Shown: in pieces, positions 10,201-16,190 of the stretch | Layout of the letters: the number at the start of each line of letters is the position of its first letter | Position numbering within the stretch: position 1 is the stretch's first letter | Source: Candidatus Methanomethylophilaceae archaeon | GTDB taxonomy: Archaea > Thermoplasmatota > Thermoplasmata > Methanomassiliicoccales > Methanomethylophilaceae | Direction of reading: 5' to 3' | NCBI GenBank assembly: GCA_017519045.1 | Contig: JAFWTC010000051.1 | Span: forward strand, 1-52,466 | DNA length: 52,466 nucleotides | The notes under the pieces: generated by a model | What the model was told of the DNA's origin: nothing | What the model saw: only the letters and a program-made list of their open reading frames with translations | Databases searched by the model: none | Position numbers and translations under genes: made by a program

Positions 10201-10252
10201 GAGGATGAGCGATGAACGCATCGACGGGCCGTACCATCGTATCGCGTATTAA
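1259..10252 (+). CDS. Three-module nonribosomal peptide synthetase with terminal reductase (A-T-C-A-T-C-A-T-R)
   Basis: 2,997 residues. Approximate order: A1 1-460 (TSGSTGRPKG near 137, NPSGKIDR near 452), T1 GLSSL near 513, C1 574-985 (SHIMFDG), A2 993-1480 (TSGTTGTPKG), T2 GLTSI near 1522, C2 1578-1990 (HHIISDG), A3 2004-2490, T3 GGTSIS near 2538, and an NAD(P)H reductase from 2614 with TGATGYLG and YARSK. It starts with A-T and no C domain, so A1 loads the first acyl group. Release should be reductive, giving an aldehyde or alcohol. By eye against GrsA, A2 and A3 keep the Asp that binds the amino group (codes about DAMFSGIVSK and DAMFMGIVNK), while A1 has Ile there. No phosphopantetheinyl transferase is seen. 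The only CGA codon in the frame is at 10187-10189, 21 codons before the TAA. Confidence 0.95.
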   Translation: MDMRNVLETILERAESTPDKTAIWTDKGAFTYKELRDYSYRTAAAMKKDGLRKGGGITIELPRCKEYMGFMLGAWMLGGFFVPSDDAYPKDRKDYIAEDCKARIRITPDYLEKVGSKTLDCDPEFSAPEDVAFIIYTSGSTGRPKGVVHSHRSISALVDRIGDLVKIEEDDKFANPASFTFIVGTTNNIFLLALGCPDYIVPAEARMNLNKLSEFNSDHGITYTFMAPAMLPYYRQKSKTLRMVIIGGERAVKVWSDDFTIVNGYGSSETCSMATCFFLDKAYEKTPLGKPLKGVNAYILDEDGEEAEEGEICFTGHFSEGYLNLPEATAKTFVPNPFKDRDGHDMMIRTGDIGRRLEDGNLLYLERKDWMVNINGQRVEPGEISGVMMTIPGIVQAAVKDFQGADDQTFLCAYYAAAVDIPEDAVRDYLKSKLPGYMVPAYLMRMDRLPLNPSGKIDRHSLPDPTAPGSGSAVTAGPTDFEENAVTKGVREILKGLTGRDDFRYDENLVYCGLSSLTAIKFASEVMGKFGVDIDVASMLGGCSIASVSDEIISKLVEKATSAPVDRKALRDRYPLTKTQMGVYQACYADPETVMYNIPMQARFTKEQLAGRSLEDAFRSAVEAHPGLKCTIEPDGKGEMCMVPHPDAEVRIEHMEGSESDLEAYRGSFVRPFDMSEGLYRAVIFDTGEAETLLLDFSHIMFDGSSSLILMDDLKTALSGKRPAAETFTMFDLSDEESGRIGSGDYARSEKYYSELLSDADGVSLIQRDVYGDGRVKGHLRSKLDLPPGKLKAFVESIGTSENAFFQSAMGFALSRFNCTDDACHATVYAGRSGGRTARLVGMLVKTLPVVFRFDPDESPGALIRRTGDQMISSMQNDAFPFSEISARFGVTSDVLFAYQGILEDEGALDSQMEIRDVKNPLTVQVYPMTDGFLMDVEYDASMYSEGIMKSFLSTMERCSLGFLDAPTLRDVAVAGDEDVALAKKVNSTDREYDKSKTIVDMYRARAAERPDDDAVIFGKTIVSYSELDRISDHIASYISSKGIGKEQFVSILVPRSATMAVAAMGVVKSGAAYQPLDPTYPEERLLFMMQDSGVRLLIADRSLVDRVRGYECDILYTDEFDRLFAGEAPNVKALAPSPEDAFVILYTSGTTGTPKGCVLENRNIAAFADWYGKKTELGPGSRYATYASFGFDACMMDIMVPLSYGACIAVIPDEIRSDLNALDEFYSENRITHGFMTTQMGRMFIENTKCKTLRHFSTGGEALVPVKPPEWLEFHNIYGPTETTVSVTSFLVKNDYPLLPIGVPNTNVRVYVLDKDRRIVPTGACGELCISGPQVFRGYLNNPEKTAAALVDNPYSDGPDHDRMYRTGDIVRLLPDGNVDYIGRRDGMVKVRGFRIELTEVERAIRAFKGIKDATVQAFDSPSGGKQIAAYVVSDEKVDVRALESFILRTKPPYMVPAVTMQLDSIPLTVNSKVDRRKLPVPTIDLGASTPPKTDVQKRIFKIASEVLGTDRFGIDTDLFQAGLTSISSIRFNVLLSEEFGIPFKSKDVKENSTIVKLEKLIESSAPAETFEVQDDYPLTKSQEGVFVECMARPDSTTYNIPLLIRYDGSLDESRLRSAIAEAVNAHPYMMTTLAMNDSGDIRLVRKGIQTFSPDEIEDVSTDSIGSILPTLAKPFQLMGSRLFRIKLIHADGKYLFLEMHHIISDGTSMKVLIDDISRAYAGERLEPERFSGFEASLKEAEERTPEALAGARKYYEDLLAGYDREFLPRGDRYHPDPGSEGTFLMRSGNGLGRILAERCERAGITMNGLMCAAFGYVLAKYNGSGHSVFTTIYNGRSDSRTMGSVSMYVKTLPVLCDVSDDSMSPLRLSEKIGAQILDSMANDIYSFSEVSRELEVKADVMFVYQGDGFKFDVFCGKPSESVQVSLSGEKEPILFQVAMDGDELAYLVEFDRDRFTKEFIRFFTKSFDKAVSEFPVCTTLREVDLADADTMAAVKRMNDTDAPFDGSITVVDMFRRNAREHPDNLAVVHLDDSLTYGELDERTDYIAGYIRSKGIGKDEYVAVLVPRSMDMVVAAEGVIKSGAAYQPLDPTYPEERLLFMMQDSGTRLLIADRSLRGLVSGYSGDVLYTDEIDGLCNGRRPDVTQFAPAPEDAFIILYTSGTTGTPKGCVLEHRNIASFLNWMIPEVKLDSKSRYASYASYGFDACMMDIHSSLSAGAAVHIIPEDMRKDLAEIDRYFISNGITHGFMTTQMGRMFMENTECRSLKAFMTGGERLVPLSPPKWVDFYNIYGPTECTVNVTTFIVRDDSPLLPIGRPNTNVRLYVLDGSDRIVPVGCCGELCISSPQVFREYLNNPEKTAKTVTRSPFSDEPGFDRLYRTGDVVRMLPDGNIDYIGRRDGMVKVRGFRIELGEVEGAVRGYPGIKDATVKAFDDPAGGKSITAYVVSDAPVDFKGLADFIRSTKPPYMVPAHFIQLDSIPMTVNGKVDKRKLPEPSSEPRRAGREPSGPVETKLCEIFAGVLGLEKVYADDDFFEIGGTSISASKLVLSCMNSGFPIVYKNVFDNPSPEALARFMDTLGKTSGEEKRAAIDESPLAANVEESLDSIGSHIPRRILLTGATGYLGAHVLQELLRRNAKHVCCLVRSGRGQTSEERLKTVFMYYFGGMASEDSLKDVSIVDGDITDQNLLEKLEGCEFDTIINCAAVVKHFAADDSIEKVNVGGVKNLIDVAERTGSMLVQISTESVAGESVNGSIPADRRLRENELDFGQNLDNKYARSKFMAEEEIIKAIPGGLKAKIIRVGNLMSRDSDGEFQINFNTNAFMKQMRSYVKLGFFPVTDMDAEVEFSPIDMVAKAVVILAGTPDRFTVFHVNNCHKVHMANVLKVMRDNGMPVEVVSKKEFDRRFFEAMKDEANEEYVSGLISYLGNAGETRRFIAADDSYTVKALYRLGFSWPIISDGYMDKAFKTLKSLRFFRRGRFWRMSDERIDGPYHRIAY

Positions 10253-12029
10253 GAGGAAGATGTCCAAGGACGATCCCTCCGACGACATACTGGACGAGAT
10301 AGTGGCCTACAGGGACAGCCGCGCGGACAGAACGGTCGGGATCATAATAGTGGCGGTCCTCGTCATGAATTTCGTGTGGATCTACATAGGCGAGATCGGC
10401 ACGAACGGGAGACCGAATTACGTTGAGTACGTGTATATGTCGATGGCGCTGATGGCCGTCTGCGCCGGGACGTGCTTCGCGATAGGAAGCCGCTGGTGGA
10501 CGAAATACGCGCTGATCGGATCCCTGTTCTTCAATTCGTTCGCGATAGTGGCCGGCGTTGACTACACCATGATGCTGCTGCTCGTCCTGCCGGTGGTATC
10601 CTGCAGCATCTACTACCGCAGCGGATTGACCAAGGCGGCGATAATCCTCGGAGCGCTCCTGATGCCGATAGCACTGATCATAAACGACTACATCTCGCCG
10701 ATCTTCTTCGGATTCTACTACGGGATGACGATGGTAGATAGGGCCCTGGCCGTCTTGAAGTCGTACTACGTCGTCAACCTGCTCGTCTATCTGCTGATAT
10801 GCGTGCCCTGCTACTACGCCACGAAGAACGGCATAGACGACGTCAGAAGGCAATCCGACCTCAGGAAGGACCAGATAGGCGTGGAGAAGGAGATGTCCAA
10901 CGCCAGGAGGATACAGCAGGGCCTGCTGATGACGGACTTCCCGTGCAAGCCGTACTGCAGGATATCCTCGTCCATGTCCGCCGCGAAGGAGGTCGGAGGG
11001 GACTTCTACGACTGCTTCAGCGTGGGCGACGACCGCTTGGCCGTTGTGATCGCGGACGTCTCAGGCAAAGGGCTTCCCGCGTCTCTGTTCATGGCCGCCT
11101 CCATGACGCTGATAAGGTCCAACGTCCAGGCCGGAGGGGACCTCGACAAGGCCATGGAGAAGGCAAACAGGGAGCTGTTCGCCACCAACTCGATGAAGTA
11201 CTTCGTCACGGTCTGGATAGGGGTGATAAACCTCAGGACGGGACAGGTCTCCTATGTAAACGCGGGACACAACCCCCCGTTCGTGAGCCGCGATGGAAGA
11301 TACGAGATGCTCAAGTCCCAGCCGGACTTCGTGTTCGGAAGGAAGAAGAGGACCACCTACAACAGGCACCAGATGAGGCTGGACGTGGGCGACGGCCTTT
11401 TCCTGTATACCGACGGCATAACCGAGGCGACCAGGTCGGACGGGACCATGTTCGGCGAAGAGCGCCTCTTGGAATCCCTGTCCTCCACGGGGAGGAGCCC
11501 CCCCGGCGAAGTCCTTGCCAAGGTGGGATCCGACGTGTCCGCCTTCGTCGGAGAAGCCGACCAGTACGACGACATGACCATGATGAAGGTGGATTACATC
11601 CACGCGTACGACATCCGGCCGGACGAGGGGATCAGGGTCCGCGCCGACCACCAGGGATACACCCAGGTCATGGGACGTATCAGGCAGAGGATGATCGAAG
11701 CGGGATGTCCGTCCAGGACGATAACCGAGATGGAGACCGCCTGCTCCGAGATATACGCGAACATCGACTCATACGCCTATTCCGACAGGGAGGAGAAGGG
11801 GGAAGTCCTCGTGACCACGGACATTGTCAACGGGGCGGTCCGCGTCACGTTCATGGACTGGGGGGTCCCGTTCAACCCGCTTGACCGCGAGGACCCCGAC
11901 CCGATCGCCAGCTTCAAGGAGCGCAGGCGCGGGGGCCTGGGCATCATGCTCGTAAAGAAGATATGCGACGAGGTGACGTATTCGCGGGAAGGTGACTGCA
12001 ACATATTGAAGTTGGAAAAGGAGATGTGA
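10212..12029 (+). CDS. Membrane-bound SpoIIE-type PP2C phosphatase with C-terminal anti-sigma-like ATPase domain
   Basis: 605 residues. Residues about 40-210 hold five or six hydrophobic segments. A signalling linker (EMSNARRIQQGLL) leads to a SpoIIE/PP2C domain with GGDFYD near 263, IADVSGKGLPASLFM, YTDGITEA and QYDDMTMM near 451, so the metal-binding acidic residues are present. From about 470 there is a HATPase fold like RsbW/SpoIIAB, ending with GGLGIMLVKKICDEV. Known: such proteins dephosphorylate a STAS protein, and the kinase domain re-phosphorylates it. The STAS partner follows directly. The start at 10212 has GGAGG about 8 nt before it; ATG 10260 is an alternative. It overlaps the NRPS frame by 41 bases, but not if NRPS1 ends at the CGA at 10187. 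Confidence 0.9.
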   Translation: MNASTGRTIVSRIKRKMSKDDPSDDILDEIVAYRDSRADRTVGIIIVAVLVMNFVWIYIGEIGTNGRPNYVEYVYMSMALMAVCAGTCFAIGSRWWTKYALIGSLFFNSFAIVAGVDYTMMLLLVLPVVSCSIYYRSGLTKAAIILGALLMPIALIINDYISPIFFGFYYGMTMVDRALAVLKSYYVVNLLVYLLICVPCYYATKNGIDDVRRQSDLRKDQIGVEKEMSNARRIQQGLLMTDFPCKPYCRISSSMSAAKEVGGDFYDCFSVGDDRLAVVIADVSGKGLPASLFMAASMTLIRSNVQAGGDLDKAMEKANRELFATNSMKYFVTVWIGVINLRTGQVSYVNAGHNPPFVSRDGRYEMLKSQPDFVFGRKKRTTYNRHQMRLDVGDGLFLYTDGITEATRSDGTMFGEERLLESLSSTGRSPPGEVLAKVGSDVSAFVGEADQYDDMTMMKVDYIHAYDIRPDEGIRVRADHQGYTQVMGRIRQRMIEAGCPSRTITEMETACSEIYANIDSYAYSDREEKGEVLVTTDIVNGAVRVTFMDWGVPFNPLDREDPDPIASFKERRRGGLGIMLVKKICDEVTYSREGDCNILKLEKEM

Positions 12030-12331
12030 AGAGCATGGAGATCGGAATAGAGAGGAAGGACGGGGTGACGACGATATCGCCCAAAGGGAACATCGACTAC
12101 GTCACGGCTCCGGAGCTGGACGAGGCCGTCGAAAGGGAGTCGGCCACGGCGGCCTCGCTGGTGTTCGACATGTCCGAGGTCTCGTACATATCGTCGGCCG
12201 GGCTCAGGTCCCTGCTGAACGCGGACGAGATCATGGAGGACAAGAACGGGATCAAGCTGGTGAACGTCAACAAGGAGGTCAAGGCCGTCCTGGACATGAC
12301 CAACTTCTCCGGCCTGCTTAAAATCGAGTGA
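12026..12331 (+). CDS. STAS-domain anti-sigma factor antagonist (SpoIIAA/RsbV-like)
   Basis: 101 residues covering a single STAS domain: GNIDYVTAPELDEAV followed by FDMSEVSYISSAGLRSLLNA, where Ser56/Ser57 is the expected phosphorylation site. It should cycle between phosphorylated and free forms under the phosphatase and ATPase domains of the preceding gene. The GTG start overlaps the TGA of that gene by four bases; ATG at 12035 is an alternative with better Shine-Dalgarno spacing. No sigma factor exists in archaea, so the final target is unknown; it could be the NRPS or a transcription factor elsewhere. Confidence 0.9.
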   Translation: MKSMEIGIERKDGVTTISPKGNIDYVTAPELDEAVERESATAASLVFDMSEVSYISSAGLRSLLNADEIMEDKNGIKLVNVNKEVKAVLDMTNFSGLLKIE

Positions 12332-12407
12332 CCGGCGCCGAGATGCTTCGGACCTTTCGAAACATCCGGACGAACAGGATTAATAAAGGTCCGATCTCGA
12401 TTCCGGC

Positions 12408-13589
12408 ATGCTCGAAAGCTGCCTTTATCGTGACGCGCCCATAGGGAGCCGCGAGGACGACCTGCTCGGGCGCGCCCCCATGGCAGACCGCCTGGCCTCC
12501 CTGATCGCGGAGGACCCGGGAAGCGGCCGCTGCTCCATAGGGATCGTCGGACCGAGGGGAAGCGGGAAGACGTCCGTCATCAACATGGTCCGCGAGAGGC
12601 TCCGGGAGGCCGAGAACGTGTTCGTCCTGGAGTTCGACCCGTTGTTGTACAGGTCCGGCTCCGACGCCATGGCGCTATCGTTCTTCAGGTCTATAACCGC
12701 GGACCTCAGATCCATGAGCAAGGAGTCCCCGGACCTGAAGGACCGGAAGCCGAAATACGGCAGGATAGCCGGAGACACCCTCAAGGTCGTCGACAGGACG
12801 GTCAAGATGAGGGTAGTGGGCGAGCTCTCGGCCCTGTCCGGGTCCATCGTGGCCACGAGCGACGAGCCGATCATGACGGTGAGGGAGAAGATCTCGGAGC
12901 AGCTTAGAAAAACCGGATACAAGCTCGTCATAGTGGTCGACAGCCTGGACCTGCTCACTCCCAAGGAGCTCACCCAGTTCTTCCGTCTAATCGACGCCAC
13001 CGCCGGGTTCGACAACACGTTCTACATCCTCGGATACGACGAGAGGTCGTTCCTCAAGATAAGCACGCACGACGTCGTCTCGTTGAACCTTAAGAAGGCC
13101 GTCCAGCTGGAGGTCCGTCTCCCGGAGCCCGACGGACGCATGGTGAAGAAGGCGCTCCGCAACGAGCTTCCAAGGGTCATGGAAAGGTTCGATCAGAAGC
13201 CTGACGGATACACGGACCAGGCGTGCGATTCGATAAGCCCCGGGAATCTCAGGGACGTATACCGGATCCTCAACGGTTTGGCGTTCAAGCTTTCCGTTCA
13301 TCCCGGACTGTGCTGCGGAGACCTCCTCGCGCTCACCTATCTGGATCTGGAATTCCCTGCCGTGTACGATTGGATCCTCAAGAATCGCAAGGAGCTATGC
13401 GACGTCGGAGCGAACCCCGGGATCGTTGAGGAATTCAAGAAGATCGGAGTCGACGAGAGGATCCTCAAGGCGATCGGGTTCCTGTATCCGTCCCTGACTG
13501 GGTCTGGAATCGTCTTCAAGGACTACGACGGGGACGATGGACATGTGCGCTCGGCATCCTCGTGCGATGCGTACTTCCACCTGTCGTGA
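12408..13589 (+). CDS. KAP-family P-loop NTPase
   Basis: 393 residues. Walker A is GPRGSGKTS near residue 48 and a Walker B-like VIVVDSLDLL lies near 174. The layout (DDLLGRAPMADRLASLI before Walker A and FDPLLYRSG after it) matches KAP NTPases. No transmembrane insertion is obvious, although many KAP members have one. TTAATAAA lies about 26 nt before the ATG, so it is probably leaderless and separately transcribed from the NRPS operon. KAP proteins are often linked to membrane or defence functions, but there is no neighbouring effector here, so its role is open. Confidence 0.75.
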   Translation: MLESCLYRDAPIGSREDDLLGRAPMADRLASLIAEDPGSGRCSIGIVGPRGSGKTSVINMVRERLREAENVFVLEFDPLLYRSGSDAMALSFFRSITADLRSMSKESPDLKDRKPKYGRIAGDTLKVVDRTVKMRVVGELSALSGSIVATSDEPIMTVREKISEQLRKTGYKLVIVVDSLDLLTPKELTQFFRLIDATAGFDNTFYILGYDERSFLKISTHDVVSLNLKKAVQLEVRLPEPDGRMVKKALRNELPRVMERFDQKPDGYTDQACDSISPGNLRDVYRILNGLAFKLSVHPGLCCGDLLALTYLDLEFPAVYDWILKNRKELCDVGANPGIVEEFKKIGVDERILKAIGFLYPSLTGSGIVFKDYDGDDGHVRSASSCDAYFHLS

Positions 13590-13622
13590 AGCACGGGACG
13601 ACCGAGAGAGGCCGATAAGAAA

Positions 13623-13653
13623 GGACGCCCCGCCCTCCACAGGACGGGGGTCC
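13623..13653. terminator. GC-rich hairpin between convergent genes
   Basis: The arms around GGACGCCCCGCCC and GGACGGGGGTCC pair across a loop of about six bases. It lies between the KAP gene (+) and the small anchored protein gene (-), so it could end both transcripts. There is no clear T-run on either side. Confidence 0.4.
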
Positions 13654-13659
13654 CGGGAC

Positions 13660-14076
13660 TCACTCCCCTCCGAGGCAGGAGATGCTCATCGTCCCGGTGG
13701 CCTTGCCGAAGAAGATGTTGTTGGAAATATAAATCGAAGCGCTGCTGGTCAGCTCGCTGCCGCTTCCGCTGCCCTTCTCGCCGGCGTCGTTCTCCCAGCT
13801 GCCGCCATAGGCGATGGTGTGCCTCTGTCCGTCGAGCGTGGTCGCGGTCAGAGTCGCGTCGCCCGTAAACGTGACGACGTCCTTGTCCTTGATCTCCTTG
13901 TCTCCCCAGACGACTTTCAGCTTCGTCTCGTCGATGGTGAAGGTCAGCTCTATCGGAGAGTGCCCGTTGGTCTGGCCGTCGCGGTGATCGTCGCCACCAT
14001 AGACGAACGTGAGGGCGAGTATCACGACGATAACGGCCGCGACTACGGCGATTATCGATAAATTCTTCCCGTTCAT
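13660..14076 (-). CDS. Small membrane-anchored extracellular protein of unknown function
   Basis: 138 residues from the ATG at 14076 (MNGKNLSII); an upstream in-frame ATG at 14136 is less likely because the anchor should begin near the N-terminus. One hydrophobic helix (about residues 6-27) is followed by a charged linker rich in His, Asp and Gly, then a beta-rich domain with alternating Thr/Val and a Ser/Gly-rich stretch. No catalytic motif was recognised. It probably faces outward, held by its N-terminal helix. Confidence 0.6.
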   Translation of the reverse strand: MNGKNLSIIAVVAAVIVVILALTFVYGGDDHRDGQTNGHSPIELTFTIDETKLKVVWGDKEIKDKDVVTFTGDATLTATTLDGQRHTIAYGGSWENDAGEKGSGSGSELTSSASIYISNNIFFGKATGTMSISCLGGE

Positions 14077-14148
14077 AATGCCGTTATCGTCAAAGAGAAT
14101 GAAAAACGTATGCCATGCCGGGACGGAGCCCTGCAACCCGCATCCGCT

Positions 14149-15168
14149 TCAACTGTCTGACGGACGTCCCACGACGACCGCTACCCCTTCCGGAACCCAA
14201 CCCATCCATTCGATCTTGTCCCCTTCGACGTATACCGTCCTGAGGCTTTCGCAGCCGACGAACGCATCATCGGACACGTGATAGACCTCGGGCGGAATGT
14301 TGATGCTTTCCAGGCTGCTGCAACGCTGGAAGGCCTTCTCCCATATCGCCACGACAGTGCTGGGAAGCCTTATCGTCCTGATGTTCGGACAATCGAGGAA
14401 AGCGGAGTTGTTGACGTCGCGGATCCCCTCCGATATGGAGACGCTGACGAGGGATTCGCATCCTCCGACGACCGCGTAGTCCAGCTGGTCGAACCCGGGA
14501 GGAAAGACGAACTCCTTCAGCTTGACGCAATTGGCGAAGGATTCCGCACCGAGGTAGTCGAGCCTGTCAGGAAGGACGACGTCTTCCAAGGAGTAGCAGC
14601 AGAAGAACGCGTACATCGGGATGCCGTCCACCGTCTGGGGGACCCTGATAGACATGAGGGCCTCGCACCATTCGAAGGCCCCGCTGCCGATGGTCCTGAG
14701 GCCTTCCGGCAGGACGATGCTCTTGAGGCCGGTGCAATAGGCGAAGGCGTCAGGAGCGATGTCCTCCACCGTGTCCGGCACCACGTACGAGTCCCCCGAC
14801 TTGCACTGAGGATATTGGATCAGGGTCCTCATGTCCTTGGAGAACAGCACCCCGTCCACCGCACATAAGGAAGAATTGCCGGGATCTACGACGAACTCCT
14901 CCAGCTTCCCGTCGCTGCCGATGAAGAAGGAATCCTCTGCCATATCGGTCAGGGTCGAAGGAATCCGGAAGCGTCTTATCGAGAGGCAATCCTGGAAGAC
15001 GAAACGGCCCACCGACTCCACGCCCTCGGGGATCGTCACCTCCTTCAGCCTGGAGCAGTTGTAAAAGGCGCCGTCCTCGATGCGCCTCACCTTCCCGCCC
15101 AGCTCCAACACCCTGATTTTACGGCCGTAGAACTCTCCGTTCCCGATGGTCTCCTTATTCACCTTCAC
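14149..15168 (-). CDS. BspA-type leucine-rich-repeat protein (LRR_5)
   Basis: 339 residues, built almost entirely of repeats of about 23 residues of the BspA type: ...IPxxVxxIGxxAFxxCxxLxxV.... Examples are IEDGAFYNCSRLKEVTIPEG and IAPDAFAYCTGLKSIVLPEG. There is no signal peptide and no membrane segment, so unlike classical BspA surface adhesins this form looks cytoplasmic or is exported in an unrecognised way. Two similar genes lie at 47813 and 49018. Confidence 0.85.
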   Translation of the reverse strand: MKVNKETIGNGEFYGRKIRVLELGGKVRRIEDGAFYNCSRLKEVTIPEGVESVGRFVFQDCLSIRRFRIPSTLTDMAEDSFFIGSDGKLEEFVVDPGNSSLCAVDGVLFSKDMRTLIQYPQCKSGDSYVVPDTVEDIAPDAFAYCTGLKSIVLPEGLRTIGSGAFEWCEALMSIRVPQTVDGIPMYAFFCCYSLEDVVLPDRLDYLGAESFANCVKLKEFVFPPGFDQLDYAVVGGCESLVSVSISEGIRDVNNSAFLDCPNIRTIRLPSTVVAIWEKAFQRCSSLESINIPPEVYHVSDDAFVGCESLRTVYVEGDKIEWMGWVPEGVAVVVGRPSDS

Positions 15169-15227
15169 GCTCCACGCATAACCGTGGCTTTATTTCAGTC
15201 TGACCTTGATGATAAATGAGATGAAAA

Positions 15228-15342
15228 CGTCGGATCTGCACGAGGTCGAACTTGTAGACCTTGCGCTCCCTCTCGATCTTGTCCGGCTAGACGGCCGTGT
15301 ACGTCCTCTTGACGAACAGGTAGACGTACTTCCCGCGCCATT
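15228..15342 (-). pseudogene. Possible transposase-like remnant
   Basis: The 275 bases between the LRR gene and the PHP gene hold no intact gene. On the minus strand one frame reads RGKYVYLFVKRTY, then an in-frame TAG, then PDKIERERKVYKF, which recalls N-terminal segments of some transposases. No inverted repeats or start codon were found. The TAG could be sense in this organism, but the piece is too short to be a gene. This is a weak call. Confidence 0.22.
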
Positions 15343-15443
15343 ATTGCTTTAAACAGGGTAAACGTCACAACCAGGTAAGAAAATGCCTCGTCCCGACGCC
15401 TTGTAAAAACAAGCATTACGATACTCTGTTTTACCGAATGGAA

Positions 15444-16190
15444 TCAAAAAAAGGGATTATGACTCCCGAACTTCCAGTTGAAGACGTTTCGAATCCGAAA
15501 AATTGCTAAAATGTGGATGCGCCGATTCCGCCCTCGCATCTTCTTGAATCCTCTGAGCATCCATTCCCCGATGGACTTGAACCCGTACTTCAGGGTCCCC
15601 TTCATGTGGCGGCTCTGGCTGTGCGCCGTCGCCTTTCCCGCCATGACCGCCTCGACGACCTCCTGCCACGTCTCCAGGCCGTCCGGAATCTCCATGTAGC
15701 CCTCGCCTATGTGCGTCGGGGTGTGGGCGTCGCTCCCTGCGGTTATCGGCTTCCCGACCTTCCTGGCCAGGGCCTCCGACTTCCTGTTGGCCGACGGCAC
15801 GGACCTGCCGTTCCTCGCCTCGATGCCGTCGAACGGATAGGCCAAGGTGTTCTTCTCGCCCAGGCCGGACCACCACCTGTACGGGTGGGCCGCGAAGGCG
15901 TACCCTCCCGCCTCGTGGATCAGGTCGATGGTCTCCTGGATGGGGAGCCCCCTGGGGATGAGCCTGTCTATCCCCAGGGCGACTATGTGCCCCTCCTTGG
16001 AGGAGACCTCCTCGGCAGGGATGATTATCACCCTGCCGTTGTCCTTCACCTGCTCGTAGGCGTCGAAGCTGTTGTGGTCGGTGACGGCCACGCACCCTAT
16101 CCCGTTCATGACGGCGTATTCGACCAGCTCCTCGAGCGTGGTCCTGCCGTCTTTCGAAAAGAGCGTGTGGACGTGCAGATCGGCCTTCAT
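15444..16190 (-). CDS. PHP-domain metal-dependent phosphoesterase
   Basis: 248 residues from the ATG at 16190 (MKADLHVHT). PHP motifs are visible: DLHVHTLFSKDG, AVTDHNS, a Glu in IIPAEEVSS, AAHPYRW and AGSDAHT. These His/Asp/Glu residues bind metals for phosphoester hydrolysis; the substrate is not evident. The ATG overlaps the TGA of metG by four bases, so the two are co-translated. The last 31 codons are AT-rich and unlike the rest of the gene. The first in-frame CGA (15534-15536, after FKKM) may be the true end, giving 218 residues. Confidence 0.88.
   Translation of the reverse strand: MKADLHVHTLFSKDGRTTLEELVEYAVMNGIGCVAVTDHNSFDAYEQVKDNGRVIIIPAEEVSSKEGHIVALGIDRLIPRGLPIQETIDLIHEAGGYAFAAHPYRWWSGLGEKNTLAYPFDGIEARNGRSVPSANRKSEALARKVGKPITAGSDAHTPTHIGEGYMEIPDGLETWQEVVEAVMAGKATAHSQSRHMKGTLKYGFKSIGEWMLRGFKKMRGRNRRIHILAIFRIRNVFNWKFGSHNPFF

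Noticed and set aside
15195-15416. A 73-residue minus-strand ORF in the gap
   Set aside because: Arg-rich and without coding-type codons; a different frame shows at best a transposase scrap.
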